Origin: Clostridia bacterium | GTDB taxonomy: Bacteria > Bacillota > Clostridia > Oscillospirales > Acutalibacteraceae | DNA length: 64,000 nt | Direction: 5' to 3' | Assembly: GCA_017416285.1 (NCBI GenBank) | Contig: JAFQCU010000007.1 | Location: 1 to 64,000, forward strand | Part shown: one piece after another, positions 7,774 through 15,266 of the stretch | Position numbering within the stretch: position 1 is the stretch's first letter | How the letters are laid out: every line of letters begins with the position of its first letter | Program-made: the position numbers and the translations under genes | The notes under the pieces: model-generated | The model's input: only the letters and a program-made list of their open reading frames with translations | Told to the model about the DNA's origin: nothing | Databases searched by the model: none

Positions 7774-7802
7774 ATTTTAACAAAACCTTAACACTATGTC
7801 AA
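7774..7802 (-). promoter_or_regulatory. Promoter of the restriction-modification operon
   Basis: On the minus strand TTGACA (7802-7797), 17 bases, TAAAAT (7779-7774), upstream of the HTH gene. The inverted repeat GTCAA-N6-TTGAC at 7798-7813 overlaps the -35 box and is the natural place for an operator. Confidence 0.75.
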
Positions 7803-7813
7803 GTATGTTTGAC
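7798..7813. promoter_or_regulatory. Inverted-repeat operator candidate
   Basis: GTCAA, six bases, TTGAC: a perfect 5-bp dyad overlapping the -35 element of the HTH gene. The geometry resembles a C-box. Binding by the HTH protein is inferred. Confidence 0.5.
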
Positions 7814-7856
7814 AAAAAGTAAAAAATACACGACATCACGAATTGCAAAAGATTAA

Positions 7857-7885
7857 GTATAAATTCCCTTTAATCACAAATAATA
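7857..7885 (+). promoter_or_regulatory. Sigma-G-like promoter of intact spoVT
   Basis: GTATA (7857-7861), 17 bases, AATAATA (7879-7885), close to GHATR-N18-CATWHTA. It lies inside cassette 2, so the forespore promoter would be supplied by the inserted DNA. Confidence 0.45.
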
Positions 7886-7918
7886 GTATCACGATTTGAA
7901 ATTAAAGGAGATTTATAT

Positions 7919-8452
7919 ATGAAAGCAACTGGTATTGTGAGAAGAATTGACGACCTTGGTCGTGTGGTGATTCCGAAAGAAATCAGAAGAACAATGAGAA
8001 TTAGAGAAGGCGACCCTTTAGAAATATTTACCAATTCTGGTGGGGAGGTTATTTTTAAAAAATACTCTCCTATTGGCGAAATTTCTCCCTTCGCTGTGCA
8101 GTGTGCCGAGGCAATGGCGGAAGCAACACGCTTGGGCGTAATTATTTGTGACCGTGACCACTGCATTGCCGGTGCGGGTATTTCTAAAAAAGAGGTGCAG
8201 GGTCGCCGAGTTACACCTGTGCTTGAGGACATAATGGAAGGGCGCAAAACGGTTGTGCTCGAGGGGGAAAATCATCAGGCACTTGAGGGGGTTGACCGTA
8301 AAATTTGTGTAGCAGCACCCATTGTTATTTCGGGTGACGTTGCGGGTGTCGTTGTTATGGTTGCAAGTGACACGCTGTCAAAAGCAGGCGACAGTGATGA
8401 AAAGCTTGTGCGTGTGGCTGCGGCATTTTTGGGTAAACAGATGGAAGAATAA
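7919..8452 (+). CDS. spoVT: Stage V sporulation transition-state regulator SpoVT
   Basis: 177 residues, the usual SpoVT length (178 in B. subtilis). Residues 1-50 form the AbrB-type swapped-hairpin DNA-binding domain (MKATGIVRRIDDLGRVVIP, then KEIRRTMRIREGDPLEIF); the remainder is the GAF-like C-terminal domain found in SpoVT. It is a forespore regulator that tunes sigma-G-dependent genes and spore germination properties. AAAGGAG precedes the ATG. The first ten or so codons appear to be donated by cassette 2, and two broken copies of the same start lie upstream at 1009 and 3416, so this locus has been used repeatedly as an insertion site without loss of the protein. Confidence 0.95.
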   Translation: MKATGIVRRIDDLGRVVIPKEIRRTMRIREGDPLEIFTNSGGEVIFKKYSPIGEISPFAVQCAEAMAEATRLGVIICDRDHCIAGAGISKKEVQGRRVTPVLEDIMEGRKTVVLEGENHQALEGVDRKICVAAPIVISGDVAGVVVMVASDTLSKAGDSDEKLVRVAAAFLGKQMEE

Positions 8453-8456
8453 AAAA

Positions 8457-8480
8457 AGCACCTCGGCAGAGGTGCTTTTT
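8457..8480 (+). terminator. spoVT terminator
   Basis: AGCACCTC (8457-8464) and GAGGTGCT (8469-8476) enclose GGCA and are followed by TTTT. Confidence 0.9.
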
Positions 8481-8744
8481 GAGTTATGAGTGGCTGCGCC
8501 ACGTTAAGATTGCCTTTGGCAAGTTATGAACGGCTGCGCCGTGTTATGAGTTAAGGTGTCGGCATTGCCGACGGATATAAATTGGGGGTTTATCGCTTAC
8601 GCAAGGTAATAGGTAAGAGGTAATGGTGAAGAGGTAAGGTGTCGCTTCGCAACGTATATTAATTGGTTTGTACAATAATTACGAATTACGCATTACGAAT
8701 TACGAATTGAGCGTTAGCCCTACAAACTATAATTTGAAAATCCA
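8481..8744. repeat. Hairpin-array repeat with GTTATGAG and ATTACGAATT spacers
   Basis: A non-coding array of short dyads, GTGGC-TGC-GCCAC (8490-8502), ACGGC-TGC-GCCGT (8530-8542) and GTCGGCATTGCCGAC (8558-8572), separated by GTTATGAG-like spacers. It is followed by GGTAATAGGTAAGAGG motifs and a run of ATTACGAATTACGCATT units (8679-8709). The end, CCCTACAAACTATAATTTGAA (8719-8738), recurs inverted near 47066. No gene is seen. It looks like a MITE-type or extragenic palindromic element. Confidence 0.6.
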
Positions 8745-8773
8745 ACAAAAAAGGAACGGCGGTGCCGTTCCTT
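8745..8773 (-). terminator. Terminator of the PHP gene
   Basis: AAGGAACGGC (8751-8760) pairs with GCCGTTCCTT (8764-8773); on the minus strand it is followed by a TTTTTTG run. Confidence 0.8.
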
Positions 8774-8777
8774 TAAA

Positions 8778-9806
8778 TTATTTTAGTAATTCATCAATAA
8801 AATAAGCGTTGGTGCAAGCGTGAAGACCGTGGCTATCGGTGACGGTTAAGCGGAAGTATTTATCCTGTTTGCCCCAAAGTGAAAATTCGGCATGCATGGG
8901 TCCCTCCTCGGCCTGCACAGCGATTTCTGCATGGCGGCGACCCGTGTTAAATGCAATTTTACAAGCGTTGGGTGAGGTTATATGTACCTTATTGTCCTCA
9001 AACCACAATTCATCAATTAGCGGACCCTCTGAGCAATAAAAATCACCGTTTAAAAGTGCTTCACCAATAAGGGTGTGGTCAAGCCTTTCGGCCTTAATCA
9101 TTGTAAAACCACGGAAGGAGTCGTAACGTGGGTCGTTCTGTGAACGGCGGTTGTGGTTGTCATCTGCGGCAATACAATAAATCCGCTTGCCTGAACGCAG
9201 CATTTCATCATAAACACGGGGGCTGTAATCATCATATCCCGATGCAACGCAACCACCGTTAATGATTTCAAGTGCGTGCATACCGTTATAGTTTAAATAC
9301 TCGTTAGCACTTTCCAGCGACCAGCCGGGGTGATTATAGGTGACAAAAAAGCCGTTTTCACGTCCTAAACGCATCATTTCACTTATACACTCGGGGGTGT
9401 ATTCACGCTCAAAATCGGGTTGGTTAGGGTCATAAGCTGCTTTATCCCAAATGGGAATATTATGCTCGATATACTTTGTGCGGTGGAAGCAAACCTGATA
9501 TTCAACGTCGGGCCTTAGTGCAACAAAGCAAATGTGGCAAACCTTTATATCGTCATAGGTTTGACCCTCTTTTTTCTCCTGATTGGCATAAATCTCAAAG
9601 CCTGAAAGCGCAAGAAAATCTTTATCGTTAAGCTCACGGTGATGGAACATTAAATCATGGTCGGTGTATGCGATAATAGAATAACCCTGACTTTTATATA
9701 AATCCTTCATTTCCTGTGGGGTTAACTTACCGTCGGAAAAGGTGGAGTGCGAATGTAAATTAGCCTTGAAAAATTGACCGCTTTGTGGGAGTAGATATTT
9801 TTTCAT
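8778..9806 (-). CDS. PHP-domain metal-dependent phosphoesterase
   Basis: 342 residues. The N-terminal PHP motifs are plain: NLHSHSTFSDG at about 16-26, YTDHD near 47, later ITYNHPGWSLE-type and DDNH motifs that ligate a metal cluster. PHP proteins hydrolyse phosphoesters such as histidinol phosphate or 3',5'-nucleotide phosphates; the substrate here is not evident. The C-terminal 80 residues look like a beta-sandwich add-on (EIAVQAEEGPMHAEFSLWGK). It is a single gene facing pyk, with a terminator at its 3' end. A cytoplasmic enzyme, as there is no signal peptide. Confidence 0.85.
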   Translation of the reverse strand: MKKYLLPQSGQFFKANLHSHSTFSDGKLTPQEMKDLYKSQGYSIIAYTDHDLMFHHRELNDKDFLALSGFEIYANQEKKEGQTYDDIKVCHICFVALRPDVEYQVCFHRTKYIEHNIPIWDKAAYDPNQPDFEREYTPECISEMMRLGRENGFFVTYNHPGWSLESANEYLNYNGMHALEIINGGCVASGYDDYSPRVYDEMLRSGKRIYCIAADDNHNRRSQNDPRYDSFRGFTMIKAERLDHTLIGEALLNGDFYCSEGPLIDELWFEDNKVHITSPNACKIAFNTGRRHAEIAVQAEEGPMHAEFSLWGKQDKYFRLTVTDSHGLHACTNAYFIDELLK

Positions 9807-9928
9807 AAAATCACACCTTTGGATTTGCTGTGTCCTTATTATATTACAATTTTTCGAGCAGTTAAATATAATTTTTTTGTCAATTTTGGTTTTTCCACAC
9901 CTTTACTGAAAAAATCATATTTTACGAG

Positions 9929-9958
9929 TTGTAATATGTGGTGGTAATGTGGTAAAAT
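9929..9958 (+). promoter_or_regulatory. pyk promoter
   Basis: TTGTAA (9929-9934), 18 bases, TAAAAT (9953-9958), about 25 bases before the pyk ribosome site. Confidence 0.6.
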
Positions 9959-9983
9959 TAAAATATAAAATGAGGTGTTTTTA

Positions 9984-11399
9984 ATGCTTAGAAAAACAAA
10001 AATTGTTTGCACTTTGGGTCCCGCATGCGAAACAGAGGATATTATAACCGAAATGGCGAAAGCAGGTATGAACGTTGCACGCATGAATTTTTCGCACAAC
10101 ACCCATGCCGACCACCAAAGACGTATGGATGCGGTTAAAAGCGTACGTGAAAAGTTGGGACTGCCAATTGCTATTTTGCTTGACACCAAGGGTCCGGAAT
10201 ACCGTATTAAAACCTTCAAAAACGGCAAGGTACTTTTAAATGAAGGCGAAACCTTTGCTTTCACCGCTGACGATATTGAGGGTGACCAGTCAAGGGTTGC
10301 GGTAAATTATAAGGGTCTTGCGAAGGACTTGTCAATAGGTGATAAAATTTTATTGAACAATGGCCTTTTAATATTCGAGGTTAAGGAAACTACCGAAACC
10401 GACGTTATTTGTGAGGTTTTGGTTGGGGGCGAGCTTTCGGACAGAAAGAGTATGAGCTTTCCGAATAAAACCTTGAAGCAGATTTATTTAAGTGAACAGG
10501 ATAAAGAAGATATACTTTTCGGTATTAAAAACGGTATTGATTTTATTGCTTGTTCGTTTGTATCAAGAAAACAGGATTTATTGGACGTTAAGGAATTTTT
10601 GGCGCAAAACGGCGGTGCGGACATTGGCATTATTGCTAAAATTGAAAACCGCTCGGGCGTGGACAATATTGATGAAATTTGCGAAGAATGTGACGGCATA
10701 ATGGTCGCCCGTGGTGATATGGGTGTAGAAATCCCGTTTGAAGAGCTCCCCGCAATACAGAAAAAGCTTATCACCAAATGCAGACTTTTGGGCAAGCGTG
10801 TTATAACCGCTACCGAAATGCTTGAATCAATGATTCAAAATCCACGACCTACCCGTGCTGAAATTTCCGACGTGGCAAACGCCGTTTACGACGGCACAAG
10901 CGCAATAATGCTTTCGGGTGAAACCGCTGCAGGTAAATATCCGGTTTTGGCGGTTAAAACAATGGCTCGCATTGCCAAAAACACCGAAAATAATATACAT
11001 TATGAAAAGCGCTTTTTAACCCGTGAATTCCAGATTAAAAACACGGTTGACGCAATTTCGCACGCAACCTGCGGTATGGCGATTGATATTGGTGCAAAGG
11101 CTATTGCGGTATGCTCGCTTTCCGGTGCAACGGCACGTATGGTATCACGCTTCAGACCGGCAGTTCCGATTATCGGTATTACTACAAGCGAAAAAACTTG
11201 GCGCAGATTGTCGCTTTCGTGGGGAGTTATTCCTATGATGTGTGAAAACTATAATTCAACCGACGTGCTGTTTTACAGCGCCGCAAAAATCACAAAGGAG
11301 GTTTTATCCCTCGAAAAAGGCGATAAAATTGTTTTAACCGGCGGCGTAACCAACGGTCAGACAGGCAACACAAACCTTATTAAGGTGGATGTGATATAA
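9984..11399 (+). CDS. pyk: Pyruvate kinase
   Basis: 471 residues. Converts phosphoenolpyruvate and ADP to pyruvate and ATP, the last step of glycolysis. Visible signatures: KTKIVCTLGPA at the start, NFSHN substrate loop, LLDTKGPE, IENRSGVDNIDEI and MVARGDMGVE for the metal-binding active site, and the C-terminal allosteric domain. It lacks the extra PEP-utiliser domain carried by many Bacillus enzymes. ATG 9984 is preferred over the in-frame GTG at 9975, because GAGGTG (9973-9977) then serves as the ribosome site. The stop codon overlaps the next ATG (TAATG), coupling it to the HIT gene. Confidence 0.95.
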   Translation: MLRKTKIVCTLGPACETEDIITEMAKAGMNVARMNFSHNTHADHQRRMDAVKSVREKLGLPIAILLDTKGPEYRIKTFKNGKVLLNEGETFAFTADDIEGDQSRVAVNYKGLAKDLSIGDKILLNNGLLIFEVKETTETDVICEVLVGGELSDRKSMSFPNKTLKQIYLSEQDKEDILFGIKNGIDFIACSFVSRKQDLLDVKEFLAQNGGADIGIIAKIENRSGVDNIDEICEECDGIMVARGDMGVEIPFEELPAIQKKLITKCRLLGKRVITATEMLESMIQNPRPTRAEISDVANAVYDGTSAIMLSGETAAGKYPVLAVKTMARIAKNTENNIHYEKRFLTREFQIKNTVDAISHATCGMAIDIGAKAIAVCSLSGATARMVSRFRPAVPIIGITTSEKTWRRLSLSWGVIPMMCENYNSTDVLFYSAAKITKEVLSLEKGDKIVLTGGVTNGQTGNTNLIKVDVI

Positions 11400-11803
11400 T
11401 GAACGACTGTATATTTTGTAAAATTGTAAACGGTGAGGCACCATCAATGAAGGTGTATGAGGATGAATATACACTTGCATTTATGGATATTGCTGCCGAC
11501 GTTGACGGTCACTTATGTGTTATTCCAAAAGCACATTGTGAAAGTATTCTCGATTGTGACAATGAAACGCTGTCACGCCTTATGAATACCGTTAAAAAGG
11601 TTAGTGAACATTTAACCCAAAATTGCGGTTATGAGGGTGTAAATCTTCTTAATGCAAGTGGAAAAGCAGCCGACCAATCGGTACCGCATTTTCATATTCA
11701 TATAATCCCAAGAAAAGAAAATGATGGTCTGGATACTTGGCCAAAACTCCCCGGTGCAAAAGAGGATATTAAAACTGTTTTTGAAAAAATAAAGATGATA
11801 TGA
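11399..11803 (+). CDS. HIT-family nucleotide hydrolase/transferase
   Basis: 134 residues. The histidine triad HFHIHIIPR is near residue 100, and the N-terminal DCIFCKIVNGE with two cysteines is the usual HIT opening, in many members a zinc site. HIT proteins of this branch hydrolyse adenosine phosphoramidates or dinucleotides. It overlaps the pyk stop by one base and is followed by a two-way terminator, so pyk and hit form a two-gene operon. No precise substrate can be read from the sequence. Confidence 0.9.
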   Translation: MNDCIFCKIVNGEAPSMKVYEDEYTLAFMDIAADVDGHLCVIPKAHCESILDCDNETLSRLMNTVKKVSEHLTQNCGYEGVNLLNASGKAADQSVPHFHIHIIPRKENDGLDTWPKLPGAKEDIKTVFEKIKMI

Positions 11804-11805
11804 TA

Positions 11806-11848
11806 TAAAAACGGCTTTGCTCCAAAAGAGCAAAGCCGTTAAGTTTTT
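11806..11848. terminator. Two-way terminator between hit and serS
   Basis: AACGGCTTTGCTC (11810-11822) pairs with GAGCAAAGCCGTT (11828-11840); T-rich on both sides. Confidence 0.9.
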
Positions 11849-13142
11849 ATTTACTTTCAATTTTTTCCTTGCCGCCCATATAGGGTTGTAAGGCTTTAGG
11901 AATTGAAATGGTGTATTTTGCGCCATCAAATGAAAGGTTGTTTTCAAGGAAAGCAATCAACATTCTGGGTGGGGCAACAACAGTATTATTAAGGGTGTGT
12001 GCAAGGTACTTTTTGCCTTCGGCGTCCTTAACACGAATACCTAAACGACGTGCCTGCGCATCGCCAAGGTTGGAACATGAGCAAACCTCGAAATACTTTT
12101 GCTGTTTTGGTGACCATGCTTCAATATCGTAAGATTTAACCTTTAAGTCTGCAAGGTCGCCGGTACAGCATTCAAGTGTGCGAACGGGAATATCCATACT
12201 TCTGAAAAGCTCAACCGAATAGCTCCACATTTTGTTAAACCATTCCATACTTTCTTCGGGCTTGCAGATAACAATCATTTCTTGTTTTTCAAACTGGTGA
12301 ATACGGTAAATGCCACGCTCTTCAATACCGTGAGCGCCTTTTTCCTTTCTAAAGCAAGGTGAATAGCTTGTAAGGGTTAAGGGGAGCTTTTCTTCGGGGG
12401 TGATGGTGTCGATGAATTTACCAATCATCGAATGCTCGCTTGTACCGATAAGATAAAGGTCTTCGCCTTCAATCTTGTACATCATAGCGTCCATTTCCTC
12501 GAAGCTCATAACACCTGTAACGACGTTGCTTCTGATCATATAAGGGGGAATACAATAAGTGAAGCCCTTATCAATCATAAAGTCACGTGCGTAAGCCAGA
12601 ACTGCTGAATGAAGGCGTGCGATATCGCCCATAAGGTAATAAAAGCCTTCACCTGCAACCTTGCCGGCAGCTTCCTTATCAATGCCGTTGAAGGCGGCCA
12701 TAATGTCGGTGTGGTAGGGAATTTCAAAATCCGGTACAGTCTTTTCGCCGTACTGTGTAACCTCGACGTTTTCGCTGTCGTCCTTACCAATGGGCACGCT
12801 GCTGTCAACAATGTTCGGAATCTTCATCTGAATTTCCAAAACCTTTTTGGCAAGCTCGTCTTCCTTGATTTCAAGGGCTTTTAATTCCTCAGCCTGTTCT
12901 GTAACAAGGCGCTTGATTTCCTCGGCCTCATCACGCTTGCCCTGAGCCATAAGCATACCGATTTGCTTACTGATTTTGTTGCGGTTTGCACGAAGCTCGT
13001 TTGCACGGTTATTAGCGGCGCATTTTTGGTTATAAAGCTCGATAATTTCATCAACAAGTCCGAGCTTTGAATCCCTAAATTTCTTTTTAATATTTTCTTT
13101 CACCAATTCGGGATTATCACAAATAAATCTGATGTCCAGCAT
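11847..13142 (-). CDS. serS: Serine--tRNA ligase
   Basis: 431 residues from ATG 13142 behind GGAGGAG; an upstream in-frame extension is rejected because it has no ribosome site. It charges tRNA-Ser with serine. The N-terminal 100 residues form the expected antiparallel coiled coil (ELRANRNKISKQIG...EIKRLVTEQ). Class II motif 2 is FRKEKGAHGIEERG. Motif 3 reads TLNNTVVAPPRMLIAFLE rather than the common bacterial LNGSGLAVGRTLVAILE; the essential arginine is present. I saw no T-box in the short upstream region. A tRNA-Ser(GGA) gene lies elsewhere in the window at 45436. Confidence 0.93.
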   Translation of the reverse strand: MLDIRFICDNPELVKENIKKKFRDSKLGLVDEIIELYNQKCAANNRANELRANRNKISKQIGMLMAQGKRDEAEEIKRLVTEQAEELKALEIKEDELAKKVLEIQMKIPNIVDSSVPIGKDDSENVEVTQYGEKTVPDFEIPYHTDIMAAFNGIDKEAAGKVAGEGFYYLMGDIARLHSAVLAYARDFMIDKGFTYCIPPYMIRSNVVTGVMSFEEMDAMMYKIEGEDLYLIGTSEHSMIGKFIDTITPEEKLPLTLTSYSPCFRKEKGAHGIEERGIYRIHQFEKQEMIVICKPEESMEWFNKMWSYSVELFRSMDIPVRTLECCTGDLADLKVKSYDIEAWSPKQQKYFEVCSCSNLGDAQARRLGIRVKDAEGKKYLAHTLNNTVVAPPRMLIAFLENNLSFDGAKYTISIPKALQPYMGGKEKIESK

Positions 13143-13222
13143 TTTTTCTCCTCCAAAGGATATAATATTCATGTAAAGTATAACACATATAAAAAAATAT
13201 GTCAAACGAAAGGGAACAAAAA

Positions 13223-13465
13223 ATGGAAAAAATTAAACCCGTTTCAAACGAAACCGAAATGAGCCTAGAAAATATTAAAAAACCGCCTGAAACAGCGGAG
13301 GAAATGGTTAATTGCTACGGTACGTATGAAATTCAGTCAACGGCGGATAATGATAATATGTATCCTGCAATAGCACAGGGCTTTAACAAGAAAATCATTA
13401 AAACCGATTGCGAAAACGAGGAAAGACGTGATAATGCCCTAAAAAGTGGCAAAAAGTATCAGTAA
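13223..13465 (+). CDS. Small conserved hypothetical protein
   Basis: 80 residues from ATG 13223, chosen because GAAAGGGA lies just upstream; an ATG at 13199 would add eight residues but has no ribosome site. The protein is polar and probably disordered. Its central block TAEEMVNCYGTYEIQ.TAD....YPAIAQG looks familiar from small unnamed proteins of gut Clostridia, but I cannot name a family or function. It sits divergent from serS and immediately before the efp promoter. No membrane segment or catalytic motif is visible. Confidence 0.65.
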   Translation: MEKIKPVSNETEMSLENIKKPPETAEEMVNCYGTYEIQSTADNDNMYPAIAQGFNKKIIKTDCENEERRDNALKSGKKYQ

Positions 13466-13468
13466 TTC

Positions 13469-13497
13469 TTGACAAAGTTGGCATTAGCATTTATAAT
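13469..13497 (+). promoter_or_regulatory. efp promoter
   Basis: TTGACA (13469-13474), 17 bases, TATAAT (13492-13497): a perfect consensus pair. Confidence 0.9.
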
Positions 13498-13535
13498 ATA
13501 CACGTAAAAATTTGTTTTCTGGAGGAAAAAATATT

Positions 13536-14093
13536 ATGATTAGTGCCGGCGATTTTAGAAATGGCGTTACTTTTGAAGAAGATGGCAACGTGCTTCAGGT
13601 TATTGAATTCCAACACGTAAAACCCGGTAAGGGCGCTGCTTTTGTAAGAACAAAAACCAAGAACGTTATCACAGGTGCGGTTATTGAAAAGTCTTATAAC
13701 CCCACTGCTAAGTTCCCCACCGCTTTCATCGAAAGAAAGGATATGGAATATTCTTATCCCGATGGCGATATTTACTATTTTATGGACCAAGAAACTTATG
13801 AGCTTGTTCCCATTAATGCAAGCGATATGAGTGATAACTTTAAGTTCGTTAAGGAAAATATGGTTTGCAAAATTTTGTCATACAAGGGCAAGGTTTTCGG
13901 TGTAGAACCCCCAACATTTGTTGAGCTTCAGGTTACTCAGACCGACCCCGGCTTTGCAGGCAACACAGCAACTAACGCTACCAAGCCCGCAACTCTTGAA
14001 ACAGGTGCCGAAATTCGTGTTCCTCTTTTCATTAACGAGGGCGACATGGTTCGTATTGACACCCGTACCGGTGAATATATGGAACGTGCATAA
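13536..14093 (+). CDS. efp: Elongation factor P
   Basis: 185 residues, the standard length. It binds ribosomes stalled on polyproline runs, near the E site, and restores peptide-bond formation. The N-terminal KOW-like domain has the conserved tip [11 protein letters not shown], whose lysine is the residue modified in some bacteria. The C-terminal OB domains end in the typical [21 protein letters not shown] precedes ATG 13536. It has a perfect promoter and is followed closely by the CD1247-type gene, an arrangement I recall from other Clostridia. No gene for a known modification enzyme is next to it. Confidence 0.96.
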   Translation: MISAGDFRNGVTFEEDGNVLQVIEFQHVKPGKGAAFVRTKTKNVITGAVIEKSYNPTAKFPTAFIERKDMEYSYPDGDIYYFMDQETYELVPINASDMSDNFKFVKENMVCKILSYKGKVFGVEPPTFVELQVTQTDPGFAGNTATNATKPATLETGAEIRVPLFINEGDMVRIDTRTGEYMERA

Positions 14094-14112
14094 TTAACGG
14101 AGGTATTTTACA

Positions 14113-14559
14113 ATGGATATTTGCGAAAAGATTGCTTATATTAAAGGCTTGGCAGAAGGCCTTGGCATTGAAGACACTACCAAAGAAGGTAAGGTTTTAA
14201 ATGCTATTATTGATTTGCTCGAAGACATTACCGAAGAAATTTGCGAAATCGAAGACGGCTGTGATGAGCTTATGGAGCAAATCGATGCAGTTGATGAAGA
14301 TCTCGCTTCTTTAGAAGACATCATTTATGAAGATGATGACGACTGTGATTGTGATTGCGACTGTGATTGTGATGATTGCTGTGATGACGAGGTTTACGAA
14401 ATCGAATGCCCCGTTTGCAACGATATTATTTATCTCGACGGCGAAATGTTAGAAGAAGAAGGTATGGTTTGCCCCAACTGTGGCACCGATCTTGAATTTG
14501 ATTTTGACGGTTGCGACTGCGATTGCTGCGACTGTGAAGAAGCAGAAACCGAAGAATAA
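14113..14559 (+). CDS. CD1247-type acidic protein with Asp-Cys repeats and zinc ribbon
   Basis: 148 residues. The N-terminal 60 residues (KIAYIKGLAEGLGIEDTT, then KEGKVLNAIIDLLEDI) form the helical domain that I recall being named after C. difficile CD1247. Then comes a run alternating Asp and Cys (DCDCDCDCDCDDCCDD, about 76-91). After it is a zinc ribbon (CPVCNDI...CPNCGTD, about 98-122), and the end is another Asp/Cys stretch. Overall it is extremely acidic. The role is unknown; metal binding is likely. It lies 19 bases after efp with GGAGG before the start, so the two are co-transcribed and end at the terminator at 14575. Confidence 0.85.
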   Translation: MDICEKIAYIKGLAEGLGIEDTTKEGKVLNAIIDLLEDITEEICEIEDGCDELMEQIDAVDEDLASLEDIIYEDDDDCDCDCDCDCDDCCDDEVYEIECPVCNDIIYLDGEMLEEEGMVCPNCGTDLEFDFDGCDCDCCDCEEAETEE

Positions 14560-14574
14560 TTCTTTAAAATTAAG

Positions 14575-14600
14575 AGCTGCGCCGTAAAGCGCAGCTTTTT
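14575..14600 (+). terminator. Terminator of the efp operon
   Basis: AGCTGCGC (14575-14582) pairs with GCGCAGCT (14589-14596), followed by TTTTT. Confidence 0.85.
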
Positions 14601-14620
14601 GTATATGCGAGGTATTTTTT

Positions 14621-15265
14621 ATGAAAAAAAGTAAGATTATTGCAATATCTATTTTGTCGGTAATTTTTGTTACGGTTATTGTTTTAATGCTTACCGGTGC
14701 ATTGCAGGGGATTGAGCCCGCAACAGGTAAGCCGCTTTTACACAGCTTTTTAAATCCTAATGGCGAAATGGGCGAATTTATGCACAGCTTTACCATTTTT
14801 GGTGATACTATTTTAGATGTGTTTATTATTGCGGTTTTGGTATTTTTGCCTTTTACAACAAAGCAGGTTGGTATTCCGGTTGCGGCCACTGCGATTGTTT
14901 CAACCATTTTAAACAAGGTTATCAAGGCAATAGTTGACCGTCCACGCCCTGAAGAGGCATATCGCCTTTTGGAAATCGGCAGTCCAAGCTTTCCAAGCGG
15001 TCACGCCATGAATAACGCCGCAATTTACATAGCAATAATGATGTGCCTTTTACCCCTTTGCAAAACCAAGGTTCAAAAGGGTATTGTGATTTCAATTTTT
15101 ACAATTATTCCGCTTATTATTGGCGTTACACGTGTTTACTTTAACGTTCATTACGCAAGTGACGTGGTTTGCGGTTGGTGTTTGGGTGCCATTGTTGCGC
15201 TTGTAATGACCGAGCTTGTAAAACCCGGACTTGCTAATTTTTCAAAACTAAAAAAGGGTGTTTAA
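14621..15265 (+). CDS. PAP2-family membrane phosphatase
   Basis: 214 residues with about five membrane segments. The three PAP2 phosphatase motifs are present: KAIVDRPRP (K-x6-RP), PSFPSGH, and RVYFNVHYASD (R-x5-H-x3-D). Enzymes of this family remove phosphate from lipid carriers such as undecaprenyl pyrophosphate or phosphatidylglycerol phosphate at the membrane. It is followed two bases later by ispD and then ispF, an isoprenoid pair; that hints at recycling of the polyprenyl carrier, though the link is inference from position only. Confidence 0.9.
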   Translation: MKKSKIIAISILSVIFVTVIVLMLTGALQGIEPATGKPLLHSFLNPNGEMGEFMHSFTIFGDTILDVFIIAVLVFLPFTTKQVGIPVAATAIVSTILNKVIKAIVDRPRPEEAYRLLEIGSPSFPSGHAMNNAAIYIAIMMCLLPLCKTKVQKGIVISIFTIIPLIIGVTRVYFNVHYASDVVCGWCLGAIVALVMTELVKPGLANFSKLKKGV

Positions 15266-15266
15266 T

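Larger units (their letters stand above)
3448..7950. mobile_element. Putative cassette 2 at the spoVT 5' end (restriction-modification cargo)
   Basis: Runs from the break in spoVT copy B (ATTGA 3443-3447) to the matching ATTGA inside intact spoVT (7946-7950). Contents from left: conserved-loop hairpin, two-way terminator, then on the minus strand an HNH protein, two methyltransferases and a controller HTH gene, and finally a new promoter, ribosome site and first ten codons that feed the intact spoVT. No integrase is visible. Being adjacent to the intact gene it would be the most recent insertion. Confidence 0.55.

Noticed and set aside
13143..13198. T-box or other riboswitch ahead of serS
   Set aside because: The untranslated region between promoter space and start is too short and has no TGGNACC motif.
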